NCBI RefSeq assembly: GCF_001540865.1
Contig: NC_033625.1
Span: forward strand, 11,568,717-11,632,716
Origin: Ananas comosus
Taxonomy: Eukaryota > Streptophyta > Magnoliopsida > Poales > Bromeliaceae
Length of the DNA stretch: 64,000 nt
Direction: 5' to 3'
Shown here: positions 22,836 to 35,900 of the stretch, in pieces
How positions within the stretch are numbered: position 1 is the first letter of the stretch
Layout: each line of letters starts with the position of its first letter
The notes under the pieces: generated by a model
Databases searched by the model: none
What the model was told of the DNA's origin: nothing
Seen by the model: the letters and a program-made list of their open reading frames with translations, nothing else
Position numbers and translations under genes: made by a program

Positions 22836-25800
22836 CTTAGTTGCAAGAAAAAACTGTGTGAGTACATCAATAGCATATATCTTCAAAAATCATAATAATC
22901 ACTCTTTCCCCAATTTTTTCAAGGATGAAAAAGCAACATAGTCACAATATCAAAGTCTGTATCAAATTGATATCCCAAAGATCATGTCTTTTACCTGTAT
23001 CAAATTTTATGATCTCCTTAAAGGCATGGTTAGACATTGACAAGATTTGTCAAAAGATAAACTTGTGCAATATGGGGGTGTCTTTTCTGATTACAACCCA
23101 GTAGTCTGACTATTAGTTTTTGTGGAATCTCTCTATCCAAAGTAATTGAAACGTAAGTTAATATGAAGGACAGGTCAAAGATACTCAAAGTTTGAGGCTT
23201 TCGAAAGGAGCTTTTCGATCAAAGCAAAGGCGCCTTTATCAATATATAAACACCAAAATCATCGGACCACTAACAACCTAATGCTTTTAAACATGTCTTA
23301 CAAAAACAAATCAGTAAAACTGATGATCTTAGAAAAATAAATAGTACTTTTCTTACATCAAGATGTAAATGATAAATGATCCATTTTAAGTAGCACTTAT
23401 CTTAAATATTGAACTTAAAAGAAACCATTTTCGCTCTTTCTGCATATTGAGACCGCTTGTATGCGAGGGTAAACTAGGAAAGCCACAAATTTTCAAAGTT
23501 GTGAAGACGCTAATTTGCATATTATTGAAACAACAAAAACTTCTCAGTTCTCACTATTTGAGATGAAGAAATTAGCTAATAAAAATTACAGCATACTAAT
23601 GTGAATAACCAAGGTCCGAAAGATGCACTGAGCGGTTTATTGACCACAGCAATATCTAGTGAACCAGTTGGAATCAAAGAAATAATTTGGTGAAAAAGGA
23701 TATCCGAACAATAAAGAATACACTGTCAATCAAAATTTTCTTTCCAAGGTAATATATTTTATGGAAAATATGTCGAAACGAGTACCTGCTCACGTTCCTC
23801 GGAACTAAATTTCTGCAGAAGGAAAGCCCTCATATCCATCGTTCCAGGTGGATTGCCAATGCCTAACAGCATCAAACAGGCAAAATCATTGCAGCATAAG
23901 GAACACCGAGAGATACAATAAAAGCACGATGGTGAAGATGACTAGACGAACCTATGCATAGCCGAGGAAAGTTGCGGGAACCATCCAAATGTTCCATGAC
24001 GCTCTTCACTCTGCAATGGCTGAACATCATTAATCAAGGAAACATCTACAGTTAAATAGGCAAAAGTCGAAAACATGATAGTTCGCTTGATACCATAGCA
24101 TGCATGTCCTCAACAAGATGGCCATATGCCTAACTTGTTACAGACATTCCGTAGTGTTGGATTTAACAATGGAAGTAATACATTTCTTTGCTACATAGTA
24201 TTACATTTCGTTATGTTAAAAGCGTATTCTGGAACCAAAATATTCATTCTCAACAGTTGCTAAACTGGGTACTCAGACCACAGGATTTGTCACACACAAA
24301 GTCTAAGTATACACTACTCCCATCATATCTTCTTCTGCAGGGTGGCTGTAAGCACCATGCATCAGTATCAACATTCCCATGCATTTTTCTGGGACCTCTT
24401 GATGCATAGGAAATAACACTGGAGCTTATCATTTCTTATATGCGTTGGCTTTATGTTCTAGATCATATCCAATTTTTCCATTTTAATAGGTATATGCTTT
24501 AAGCTTGAATTTCATGTTGTACAGAGATGTTCTTTCATGCAAACTATAAAAGGCTGCCAACTACCCATTCTTCCAGAAGAAAAAGATGATAAACTCGAGT
24601 TTCAATTAAAAAAAAAATGCAGAATCAAACTAATTTAAACAGCCTAGAAACGAGCTTCGCATGCCTTATACCCTTAAGAGATTATTACCCTCTTGTATGG
24701 CTCTTCATTAATTAGCCCAATAAGGACCAACACAGGTGCCAAGAGCAATCCCTACACTGATTAGTATTGGGTATCAACAGTTGGGATCACTATTTGCTAG
24801 TTATAGGATTTCAAGCCAAAACAGACCGAGTGCAACAGCCCACAGTGCACTTGTGACAGCCCGCTTTCTGGGAGGAGTAACCCAACCTAGAATTAATCTA
24901 ATCCTAGCATGCTTAATCCTCTTAACCTCTTGGGGTGACACCCCGCTTCCCAGGAGATCATCCATTCTAGAACTACTCTATCCTTGGCATATTTAACCCT
25001 CTTAACTTCTTAGATGTAGCCATAGCGCAAAATGCTATAGCCGGGTTAGAAGTTTAAGCCTATAATTCCTTATATGTAAGACTAGTCCAAATCCTAAGGT
25101 GTCACATTCCTTCTCCCCTTAAGCTTTGACATCCTCGTTAGGCTGGAGCACACTCACAAGCACCAGGTAATGTGAGACTTGTCTCGCTAGCCTTATCATT
25201 TAGCATTAACTTAAATCTATTATTCCAAACCCTAATTTAGTCCGTCACTCAGACTCTGACTCAGCCGAGACTCATCTCACACTTCCGGCTAGTGATTGGC
25301 TCTAAAACCAACTATAATGCCTTGCTTTCTAGAGGGGTCACCCATCCTAGAACTATTCTAACCCTAGCATACTTAATCCTCTTAACCTCTTGGCCATAGC
25401 CACCGCGCAAAATGCTATAACCGGGTTGAGATTGTCCTATTATACATTATATATAAAACTATTTCAAATCCTAAGGTGTCACAACACCTCGTTTAGTAAT
25501 TTGTACTGTCCACTGACAGAGTATGGCAGCAACTGAGACATCACAATAGGAATCCATGATAAGCATTTCTACACAGTGCTAGCAAGTCATTGGCATGATT
25601 ATACAGAGGTTCAAACATCAATATAGAGTAATAATCCGTACTATATTCTACATTGTTTCTTCACCACTTAAGACTTTCCATCCGTTGAATTTAATAGGTC
25701 AAAGATTTGAAGTCCTATTTGGCTGTAATAAGTGTGATATCCAGTCCATTTGTTTCATTAAAACACCTAATTACGATTTAAAAGTAATCGCCGTGTTTAG

Positions 25801-28800
25801 AATAGTTAATACGGATGATATTTTATGAGTAAAATTTTAATCAGTATTGATGTGAATTTTGAACATATGATTATGAATGGGATGTGTATGAAATTTCAAA
25901 TCCAGCCAACTAATGATTCTAGATTGACTTAATTCTCAACCTAAACCACCTAATTAGTTAAGATTGTGAGACAAGATTATATGCGGAAAATTAAACATAA
26001 TTAAGAAAATAAAATTGTTAGATAACCCCAAAAAATTAAGCCTGATCAAGAAAATAAATGTGTGGCCATGATTAGCAAATTAAGATGAACCTGATCATAT
26101 CGTTTAGGTCGAAGCATATTAGCATGTGAGCTAGCTCAGGCTTAGAACCGAATAGTTGGGTGAAATTATGATAATATTAATTTAAGAAATATTAAGTCAC
26201 GAAAATGCAAAGGATGGTACTCTTGTCGATAGTCACAGAAATGCGAAGGATGGTATTCTTGTCGGTCTTGAAGGAAGAATACAGTTATCTACAGTGCAGT
26301 AGGTAGGTCTATCCCTATGGTCTACTTTTTAGTTGAAGTAATATTCTAATTCCACTCAAATAGTAATAGACCATGACAAAGATTTAAATGTCGTGGCACA
26401 GGATCGTGCCGAAAACTTGCCGACAGATAATTTGATTTATATGCATCGTTATTAAGTATGTTTGTATCAGTGTTTGAAAAGGCGCGCCTGAGGCGTGCGC
26501 CTCAGCGCCTAGGTGCGAGGCGCGCGCCTCAGCGCCTAGCGAGGCGAGGCGCTATTGCTGAAGCGCGCGCCTCAGGAGAGGCGCGAGGCGCACATAAGGC
26601 GCGCGCCTCAGCATATTTAATATTTCTTGGATTTTGGATTAAGGTTTTCGGGTTGTTGGGTTTCGGGTATAAATTTTATGTTTTAACCCGATAAGCTTAG
26701 TAAAAGATTCTATAAGAAACATAAAAAAAACCCTAATGAAATCATCTGCCGCCCTATCTTCTACCGCCCTCTCCTTCTACCGCCCTCCTCTCCCTATCCC
26801 TTCTCTGTCCGTGGGCAACTTGGCATCCAGCAAGCATCCGCAGCAGGAAGAAGCAAGGAGGAGCAGCCGTCAGCACTCAACAAGCATCCATTATCAAGAG
26901 CAGCATCAGTTTTTTTATTTGCAGCGGCACTACAGCAGCAGAAACAGGAGCAGCGGCAGCAAGAAAGCAAGAACAAGCAGCAATCAAGTAAGTATTGCCT
27001 CTATACTCCAATATTTTTCCTTTGAATCTGTTTTTTAGTTATTTTTTTCAGGATTTGATGTATTTTTGAGATTTTTTCTTTTTTTTCCCATATGTTTTTA
27101 CTTTTTTTGTTTCGATTGCATATTTCTTGATCCAATTTTTTGTTTTGAACTTGTTTTTAGTTATTATTTATAGGATTTGATTCCTTTTAAGATTTTTTTA
27201 TTTTTTTCCCAAATGTTTTTTTTTTAATCTAGGGCAGATGACAAGTGTTTGGTAATGAAAACATTTAGGCTGCGTTTGGTTGGCGAACTAAATTTTGGAG
27301 AACAACTTTTGTTGTTCCCGAGAATAGGGGATATTCCGGTACAAGATAGAACAATTGTAAATTTATGTTTGGATGCATTCGAGGATATTCTAGAGGATAT
27401 CCTTAGTAGCGTTTGGATAAAAAGTCTAGAACAATATCTAAATATATTTTTAAAAATAAAATAATTCATTTATATTAGTATATTTTTTATAAAATTATTT
27501 ATAAAATTATTTTTATAGTAATTTATAATATAATATTTCATGTAATAATTTAATTTAAAATAGTATATTTATTTTATTAAATATAATAATTTATTTTATG
27601 TAATAAATTATTTTATATAATTTATTCATAATATATGCAATGAATAAAGTATAACTAACAATATCCTTATAATTTTAATTAATAATAGTATAAATTTCAA
27701 TACAAATTAAAATATATATATAATACATGAAAAAATAATTTTTTTATATATAATACTTAATATAAAATAAAATAATTAAATATTAAATTATAAATGATAA
27801 AACTTAATAAAATAAATGATATATCAATTTTAATTAATTTATATTATATAATAAAATTAAAGTATAAATATATTATCATACAAACAATATTTATATTAAT
27901 ATATTTATTTATATATCTATTTATCTAATAAAATAAAGAGATGAACAGAGTTGTTCTCGGTTTCCCTAGTAACGGGTTGTTCCAGAACAACACAGAACAA
28001 CCCGTTTAGATCGAAACAACCCGCTCCCTCTTGTTCCGCTGGCGTTTGGCTACAATTTGGGGGATATTCCCCCTTGTTCCGGGATATCCCTTGTGCCAAA
28101 CGTAGCCTTAGAGTTTCTTGTTGGAATTGGAATCCAAAAACGCTAATGCTGCTAGCTTCAGCCAGGCAAAACAGGTCGTTAGGCAACTGCTTTTAGTTAG
28201 GCATGCTGATGGCATTTTTCCTTATCATGTCCTGTTGCTGGCACAGTATTTGTTAGGCCTAGCATAGGGAATTGCTTAGGCCTGGCATAACAAGATTTGC
28301 CACTGCTTTTCTCACCCTTCAACGCCTACACCGTCAGAAACTTAACTTTAGGAAGAAGTTTACATCTGAAGATTGGACCAAGAGCAAGTGGGCAAAACAA
28401 CAATCGGGCAAAAGAATTACTACCATAGTAATGATGCCCACGTTTTGGACCAACATAATATATATCCTTAAAGTTTTCGGTCCACTTATTCGTGTTCTAA
28501 GATTAGTTGATGGTGAGAAGCGACCTTCAATGGGATACATCTATGAGGCCATGGATAGAGCAAAGGAAGCCATTGCAAAATCATTCAATGAGAAGGAGGA
28601 TAAATATAATGAAGTTTTCAAAATAATTGATAAGAGGTAGGAATGTCAACTCCATCGCCATTGCATGCCGCTGGTTTTTATTTGAATCTCGCGTATTTTT
28701 ACTCAAATCCAAATATTGAGCAAGATGAAGAGGTTATGTCAAGGCTATACAAGACACTGCAACGATTGGTTCCAAGTATTAAGGAACAAGATAAAATAAG

Positions 28801-31800
28801 TGACCAATTAAGCGTATATCGTAGAGCATCCAGCCTCTTTGGACATGACTTAGCAATCCGGCATGGAAATTCAAAGTCACCAGGTATACCGTATACTATT
28901 ACTTGCATATTATTAGTTTTCTTAATTCTTAATTCCTAAATTCTAATAGAATTACAGAAAGCAAAATTTAATAATTAATTTATTGTTTTATTTTATGAAT
29001 CTATGTCAACAGCTGAGTGATGGAGATCATACGTATCTTCTACACTGAACTTACAAAAATTTGCCATTCGAATTCTTAGTCTCACTTGTAGTGCATCTGG
29101 GTGTGAACGAAATTGGAGTGTGTTTGAACACATAAGTTGTAAAATGAATGCATAGGATGCTAAGTTCATATGATTTATTTTCTTATACTGCAAATAATAT
29201 GCTTATTCATTGTCATATTTTTTTTGCAGCTTCATAGCAAAAAAAGAAATAGGCTTGCGCAACAACGCTTGAATGATTTGGTATATGTTAAATATAATAG
29301 AGCACTCATGCGTCGATACAATTTGCGTGATACCATTGATCCCATTGTACTAAATGATGTTGATGATAGAGGTAGTGATAGGTAGTGAGGTCAGTTGGTA
29401 AGTAACGNTGATACTTTGATATGGGGTGATGTCGCTAAAGCTGCCGGGGTTAATGAGCCTAGCCATCATACACGGTTTACATTGTCAATGAAAGGCCTTG
29501 AAAAAGGAAAAAGAATTGAAAAGGGAAAGGAAATAAAAAAAGGAAAGGGAATTAAAAAAGGAAAGGATAAGTTGTCGTCATCTCGACTGTCTTTATCCAT
29601 CGATGAAGAGCCAGATTGGGTTGATTTTGAAGATACAGAAGAAGAAGAGGATATTGGAAATGAATAATGAATAAGAAGAAGATTATGGTGATGCAAACGA
29701 AGAGGATGAGGATGGGGACAAAGATGATACTTGAAGAATGACCAAATGAAAACATTGGCACCACAATCACTTTTAAGTTTTAAGTTGAAAGTTGAAATAT
29801 GTTTTTTTTTAACTTGAGAACCTATATGCATGTGTTTTCTTTACTTTTTGATAGTATTTTATTTTTGTATGGTTATTTTGGAGTTTTTTTAACGTGGAAT
29901 ATCAAATTAAATTAGATTTAGACTTGCCTTCTTGAGGCGCGCGCCTCGTTGCGCCTCGTGCCTAGGCTCCAGAAAGGTCTTGCGCCTTTTTGCGCCTCGC
30001 GCCTTTTCAAACACTGCGACACGGTTTAGCATGGTGTGTGCAGAGGTGCCGATGCGTGCCAGTGACAAATTTCATACGTGCGGACATATAATAGCATGAA
30101 ATGTTTATTTTCTTTAGCAACAAAATAGTCTAACTGTTTATTATATATTTTTATGAAATCTTTTGAACTTTATTGAGAAAATTACTTGCTAATTTAAAGA
30201 ATAGAAGGTTTTGAGCTGTGCCATTAGCACGGTGGCTATATCGTGCTGATATCTTATTGGCATAATATGACATGGTAGATACGGCCCGTGTTGATATCTT
30301 ATTGGCACGATATGACACGATAAATATGGCCCGTACTGATAGGCACTTAAATCCTTGGACCACGGTGTAAAGACCAGGTCCGCTGAATTATGAGGGGAAC
30401 CAAAATAATGATCTCATTGGTGGCCGAGGGACTCACATGCCAGCATGGTGATCAGCTCCGATTTAGGCTTAATGGGTTTAGGGAATTGACCAATCCAAGT
30501 TGAACCCAACTAATTACATATATATAAAAACTATACAATAGTATTTGGGCATTTTTCTCTTAGGCAGAGAGAGGGAAGAAAAAATTTTCTGACTTTATGG
30601 TTGGAAGTGTTGAGTTGACTCGGCTCCATTTGGCGGCATCAGTATTAAGGTTTATTTGGTAACAAAATAATTATTTTGCTCTTCTATATCATCTCCTTCA
30701 GTTAAGATTTAGGAAAATTTTATACAAATACCTTTTTAGATCTTTTCATGTAACAATGGAAGGATGAGTCTCACCATAAAACCCTATAATTTTGATCGGA
30801 ATTATATAGGAATCTAGGTTAAGCAAATTCTTGATAGATCTTAAAGGGGAAAAAAAAGAATAAAAAAGATCCATCTTCCTCTAGGATTTAAGAAAAATAA
30901 CAATTAGTTTTGGCCTGACTACCTTCTAACTTGAATTATGTCAAAAATAAATAAATGAAAGAGAGAAAAGATTCAAACACTCACAAAAGGACATATATAA
31001 ATTCAGAAAATAGTTTAGGAATAGAAACGTAAATCAGCTGTAACTTTCTCGTAATAGCTCGAATACGGTTGATTTAGGCGCCCATGGATTCATCTCAATA
31101 ACCTACATGTGACTGTGTAGTTCGTTTAGTGAGATTAGGTTTGAACTAATCGCAGAATTTTAAAAACTAATTACCGGATATACACAAGATTCACGGTTTT
31201 TCATGTAACTGCCAAATAGCATCAAAAGTGGGAACTCAGAATTATAAAGTCATATTAAGAATGATTAAATAGAAATTTAATGTAAATACTTGTTAGCTTA
31301 GGTTGGAATAGGAATTGAAGTAACAGAATTTTGACTTGCGTACTTAGAGGGCCTACACATCAAGGTGGGTAGTCAGATGTTCGAAGTAGGTATAGTTTCA
31401 CTTATCTAGACTCCTATTCTTCTTCATATTCTTGGCTTTTATGTGAGATTATCCTTTCTTTCGGTTTTAACTCCTGTATTAATGAGATGTTTATATTGCA
31501 TGTTTAGTCTTGTTGTTGCATTTGTTAACCAATATTTTTGAATTGTTATATCGTAATTCATTAATAAACATGCTTTGTTGAAGATACTCCATTTCATGAC
31601 ATCTGTGTGGAAATACATTGTTTTGGTTATACAATTTGCTTTTGCTCATTTTGATTATACAATTCGTTTTGGCTCCAGATTATTATTCTCTTTCCTGGCA
31701 ACTTGTAATTGTGGACTCTGTCTTCGTTGTAACGTAGGAGCCGATATCATGAGCATGATGACTTGCCACTCAATGTTATGCTCCCCTAACACCACCACGG

Positions 31801-32933
31801 TGGTCTGATCAACCTCATGGTAGAGTAGCTCTTCTGGAGAAGTGGTCGCAATTAGACCAGTTAGGTCCCGATTCGGCTGCCATGCTGCAATTCAACCCAT
31901 TAGGCATAGGCAACTCCAATTGGGCTTTATGGCCCGAGGTCCGAAAGGACATACTCTGATTGGGTCATAAATTGAGACTTCATAGTAAGTTTGATGCAAG
32001 AATTAAAGTGCCGTGGCATGGGGGCGTGTCGCTGTCTGCCTGGCATAGTACGGCACCGGCACGCTTCTGTGCCGACACATAGTATGCTTGCGTGCCAATG
32101 GATACATACGGCCTCCTACTGGCACGTTTTGGCACGGACTTTTTCAGTTTCTTTAATTCCAATAAGCTCTTATAATATTATTTTGAAAGATTTAATCAAA
32201 TAATTATGAATATTTGCTATGTATAGCTTACTATACCCATCAATTAACATATTTGTAAGTTTTTTTGTATGTAACATACAATTATACCTGATGCAGAATA
32301 AAAATTTTAACAGGTTAGAATTTTTTAAATGCAAAGACATCTTTTTTTCTTTTTTTCTTTTGACCATATTACAGCCTTTCTTTTATAAAATACAAAATAT
32401 TAATTTTAAAAATTATTTTAAAATATTATTTTAAAAATTATTTGAAAAAAAATTATTTTTTTAATTAATTTTTTCAAAAAAATTAGTAGATCTATCAAAA
32501 AAATTAAGCAATAAATTATATGACAAATAAATTAAATAAATTTAAGTATCAGTTGATTTAATTTAGCTTTTAATTTTATCAGTATTTTCAATCTTCTAGC
32601 ACAAAAATAAAATTTTATGTTTGTTGTGGCTCAAAATTTGTTTATTGAGTTCGATTTTGTTCCCTTAATTCGCCAAAAAATTCACGGTGCGACAAATTTT
32701 AATAAAATAATTTGTGAAGAAAAAATAGATATCTGTGGTGGAAGCGGAAGGCTCGAACAAATCTTTTGTCCGTATATTAATAAACAAAAGAATTAAATAT
32801 AATTTTTTTGACTTACGTAATAAGTAAATTTTCAATTTGCAATGTCTTTGGGAGGACGTGGAGCACCCAAAATGCTTTGGATATCCCAAAGAACAAAACA
32901 AAAATAAAAAAACAAAAAGCAAAAAAGCAAAAA

Positions 32934-32978
<45 letters not shown>

Positions 32979-35900
32979 CACAGTGCTTGCACGGTACTAT
33001 GCCGTGGCATGCTGCGCTATGCCGCTCTGTCTCGTGCGGCACGACGCTGCGTGCCGCGGCACGGAGGGGAGTCCGAGACCCCACCTGTACCATGCCACCT
33101 TCTTTGTGGCGGCGGCATTTTAAACCTTGGTTTGATGCACAGACAGTCAAATTGTAATTTGTGTAACTAGCACTTCATTCACTAATTATTCGTAGGATAA
33201 CAATAGCATTAGTTATTCTTACTTGTATGCCCATTCTCCTACTTGTTTATTTATGCTACTATTTCAATTGTACTCTTATTTGTTAGACCAGTAGATATAC
33301 TTGCCTACGTCGGCTCGTTGTACCCAATGCGAAACTTATTATAGTTTCTCATTCCACTATAGGAACATTTTTTAGGTACACCTATCGGGAATGGGTGTAA
33401 TGCGGAGTGAGGTCATGCGAGTTAACATTTGTTGGATGATTGCACAAAATGAACTATGGAGTTTTGAAATAAGTTGTAGCTTGGAATAACTTTTAATTTC
33501 ATTTATGATCTATTGTTGGATAAAACCGAATTTATGCACTTTCTTTGTAAATTTGGGCACTTTATTTGAAAATTTCAATCATATATAATTATTTCAGGTT
33601 GCTTTGTATTTACGCCGCGCAGGCATAAGGATTACAAATCCTTGTGTGTGTGGCGGGTCCGTTGCACATCAGACAAAGCTTCTGGGTCAAGGGGTGACAA
33701 TAAGTGGATGTCTATGATGAATTAACAATCATGATATTCTCAAAAATGATACTATTTTAATATTCTTCAAGTTTAACATCATCCGCCAAACATAACAGAC
33801 TTATCTGATCATATAGCCACAGTAAAATCAGATTTGTCGTGCATCAATGCTATTTATCCACCACAATTGCCCAGTGAACCTTTTCGAATCTCAGGTGACA
33901 GCATTATAAATCGAAAAGCGTTAAACTGTAAATACTCCTAGATAGCAACCCTAGGCAATTTCATCCTAATAGATCTTTTAAGGCTTTAAAAAGAATTTGA
34001 ATTCTCATCTTACTGAAGCATCTCTTTGTTAAAGATCAAGTTTATGCAAATGCTAACGCCGTAAAATAGTACGATATGTGAAATCTGGCACATAACTATA
34101 CCCGTTATGATGTCCATGGCCACCCTTTGGTTGAAGCCTCATAACACCGTTAGGAAGACTCATCTCATCATAAATCTGCATTTACCGAAGAAACCCATGG
34201 TAAGGCAAAAAATAATTTAAGTACACATGTTATTCTAACCCATACAGGTCATTATATCAAGTTTAAAGGCCTACCAAAAGGATATGTCGCAATGGAACTT
34301 GGTAATATGCAGCAAGTGGTCCAACCTTCAAAAGATAATATATACTCAGTGCCCACAAAGTCAAGCATGCAGATCCTAAGAGATAGACTAACAGATGGAG
34401 ACCAAATAACAGTGTAAAAAATTTAGGAGATTAGAAGTAATTGTACGGAAAGTCTAATCACAAAAGGTAACGAAATGAAAATGAGGTTTGTGCATGCATC
34501 TGATGTCAAATAACAAAGGAAGGATACAAAAGTTGCATTATAAGGAACTATATTTGGACACAGATTATCAGAAATTCACTCAAAGTTGAGAGGGTTTCAG
34601 GACGATAAAACACTAAATCTATAACAAAGCAACAAATTTGATACCAAATTGCTACAAGACAACCAACCAAGGAAAGAATAACAAAAGAAAGGACTTTATA
34701 TAGAGCTTCCAGGATCAAAATATTAATTTCTGTCCAGGCTTTTAGTACTTTCATTTTGTATGTTTGGCAATTACAGCTGTTTTTAGTTTCTGTCGAATGT
34801 TGGTTAAAAAGCCTCCAAACTTTGCAAAAAGTACAGAAATACAACAGTCATAAAAACACAAAATTTCACTGCATTTCAATAAACTGTGATGATGTTTCAT
34901 TACTTTTTCAATTTCCGCAAACCATTAACAAATTATCAGGTTGCCGCCAATCAAATAGATCAAAAAACTAAAATTATTATATGATAAAATAGAAATTAAT
35001 CAAAGACATGGAAAGACTATAAAGAAAAACAAAAGGAAAAAAACAAGTTCTAGGAAGTATTAAAGAAAGGTAGACCAATTATTTTCACAGGTTTATTCAG
35101 ATGTGTATATCGTGTTTTCTTAAGACTTACAGAAAAGATAATTCACTGAAATTTTGGCTCAATCAAAACCAACCAAATTTCCAAAAGGCAGCTTTGCACT
35201 GGGTGCATGTACATGGTCAGTGCCCAAATTGCTTCATCCAAATCATGAATATCTAGATGTCATGTAGGGCAACATGATTGTTCTCTAGAGGTGTTTCCAG
35301 ACTTTCCTTATTGCTACCTAACACCAAAAATCCTAGAGACCCATAGAAAAAGGGTATCTAGGAATCTCCAATGGTATCTTTGTAGGACCCTCTTCCTCGT
35401 CCCCCTGATCTCTCAGCTTGTCCTTTACATCCTTGGAGAGATTTAGAATTGATTCAATTACATTTTCATATCCGCTCGTAGATGGTTGAGAAGCTTACAA
35501 AAGCAATTATAGCCACAGAAGTGGTGCGAGAAGCTTCTAGACGCAAATGCTGCCATGGAAGTGGCTTAATTAAGCTCACAGAGACAAGTGAAACTCTAGA
35601 ACAGAGCATGTTGGAGGGCACAATTCCATTTGGAGGCCTGAAAGGCTCAAAGTGGCCATGAAATGCATATATCTAGTTGGCCCCCAGATTGTGGCGCTTT
35701 CATGCAAAGCCAAGCCCGTCTGCCATTATACTTCTTTTCTACTAATCAGAGTACTATTTTGTATTGGTGTTTCCAAAAGAATCTGTGTGCTTGATTTCAT
35801 TTACTAACGTTTTCTCACCATCATTTTACTTGGGTCAAATTGTGTTGGTTGATGTCTATTGTTCAATAATTACAAATTGAATACACATCAAATGTTTGTC

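Larger units (their letters stand above)
26468..30016 (+). mobile_element. Inner hAT element (CAGTGTTTGAAAAGGCGC ends)
   Basis: CAGTGTTTGAAAAGGCGCG at the left is the exact inverse of CGCGCCTTTTCAAACACTG at the right. Both ends continue into GC-rich GGCGCGCGCC subterminal repeats. It contains a decayed hAT transposase on the plus strand and a Harbinger-type MITE. The immediate 8-bp flanks (GTTTGTAT and CGACACGG) do not match. The small hAT at 49682-50469 has similar ends. Confidence 0.85.
26377..30357. mobile_element. Outer hAT element (CAAG... ends) in CRS2 intron 5
   Basis: The left end CAAAGATTTAAATGTCGTGG is mirrored by the right end read in reverse, CAAGGATTTAAGTGCCTATC. It is flanked by 8-bp near repeats GACCATGA (26369-26376) and GACCACGG (30358-30365), decayed as expected for an old hAT insertion. 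Its small interior was split by a second hAT at 26468-30016. The ends match the family of 31997-33129. A 45-bp unit is repeated at 30242-30331. Confidence 0.7.
30366..33707 (+). mobile_element. Degenerate Gypsy-type solo LTR, interrupted by hAT
   Basis: It starts TGTAAAGACCAGGTCC and ends GGTCAAGGGGTGACA. A TATA motif (ATATATATAAAAAC, about 30518) is followed by a purine-rich leader. A GCCGCGCAGGCA block (33613) lies near the end, as in plant Gypsy LTRs. Without the nested hAT it is about 2.2 kb, close to the other LTRs here. No target duplication was found; the ends are inferred. Confidence 0.5.

Noticed and set aside
26736..27038. 100-codon Ser-rich frame near the 5' end of the inner hAT
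   Set aside because: Low-complexity, lies in the element leader, and has no link to the transposase frame.
32665..33170. Lys-rich and Phe-rich frames on both strands
   Set aside because: Produced by a poly(A) run inside a non-autonomous hAT. The same applies to 38274-38592 and 44619-45090.
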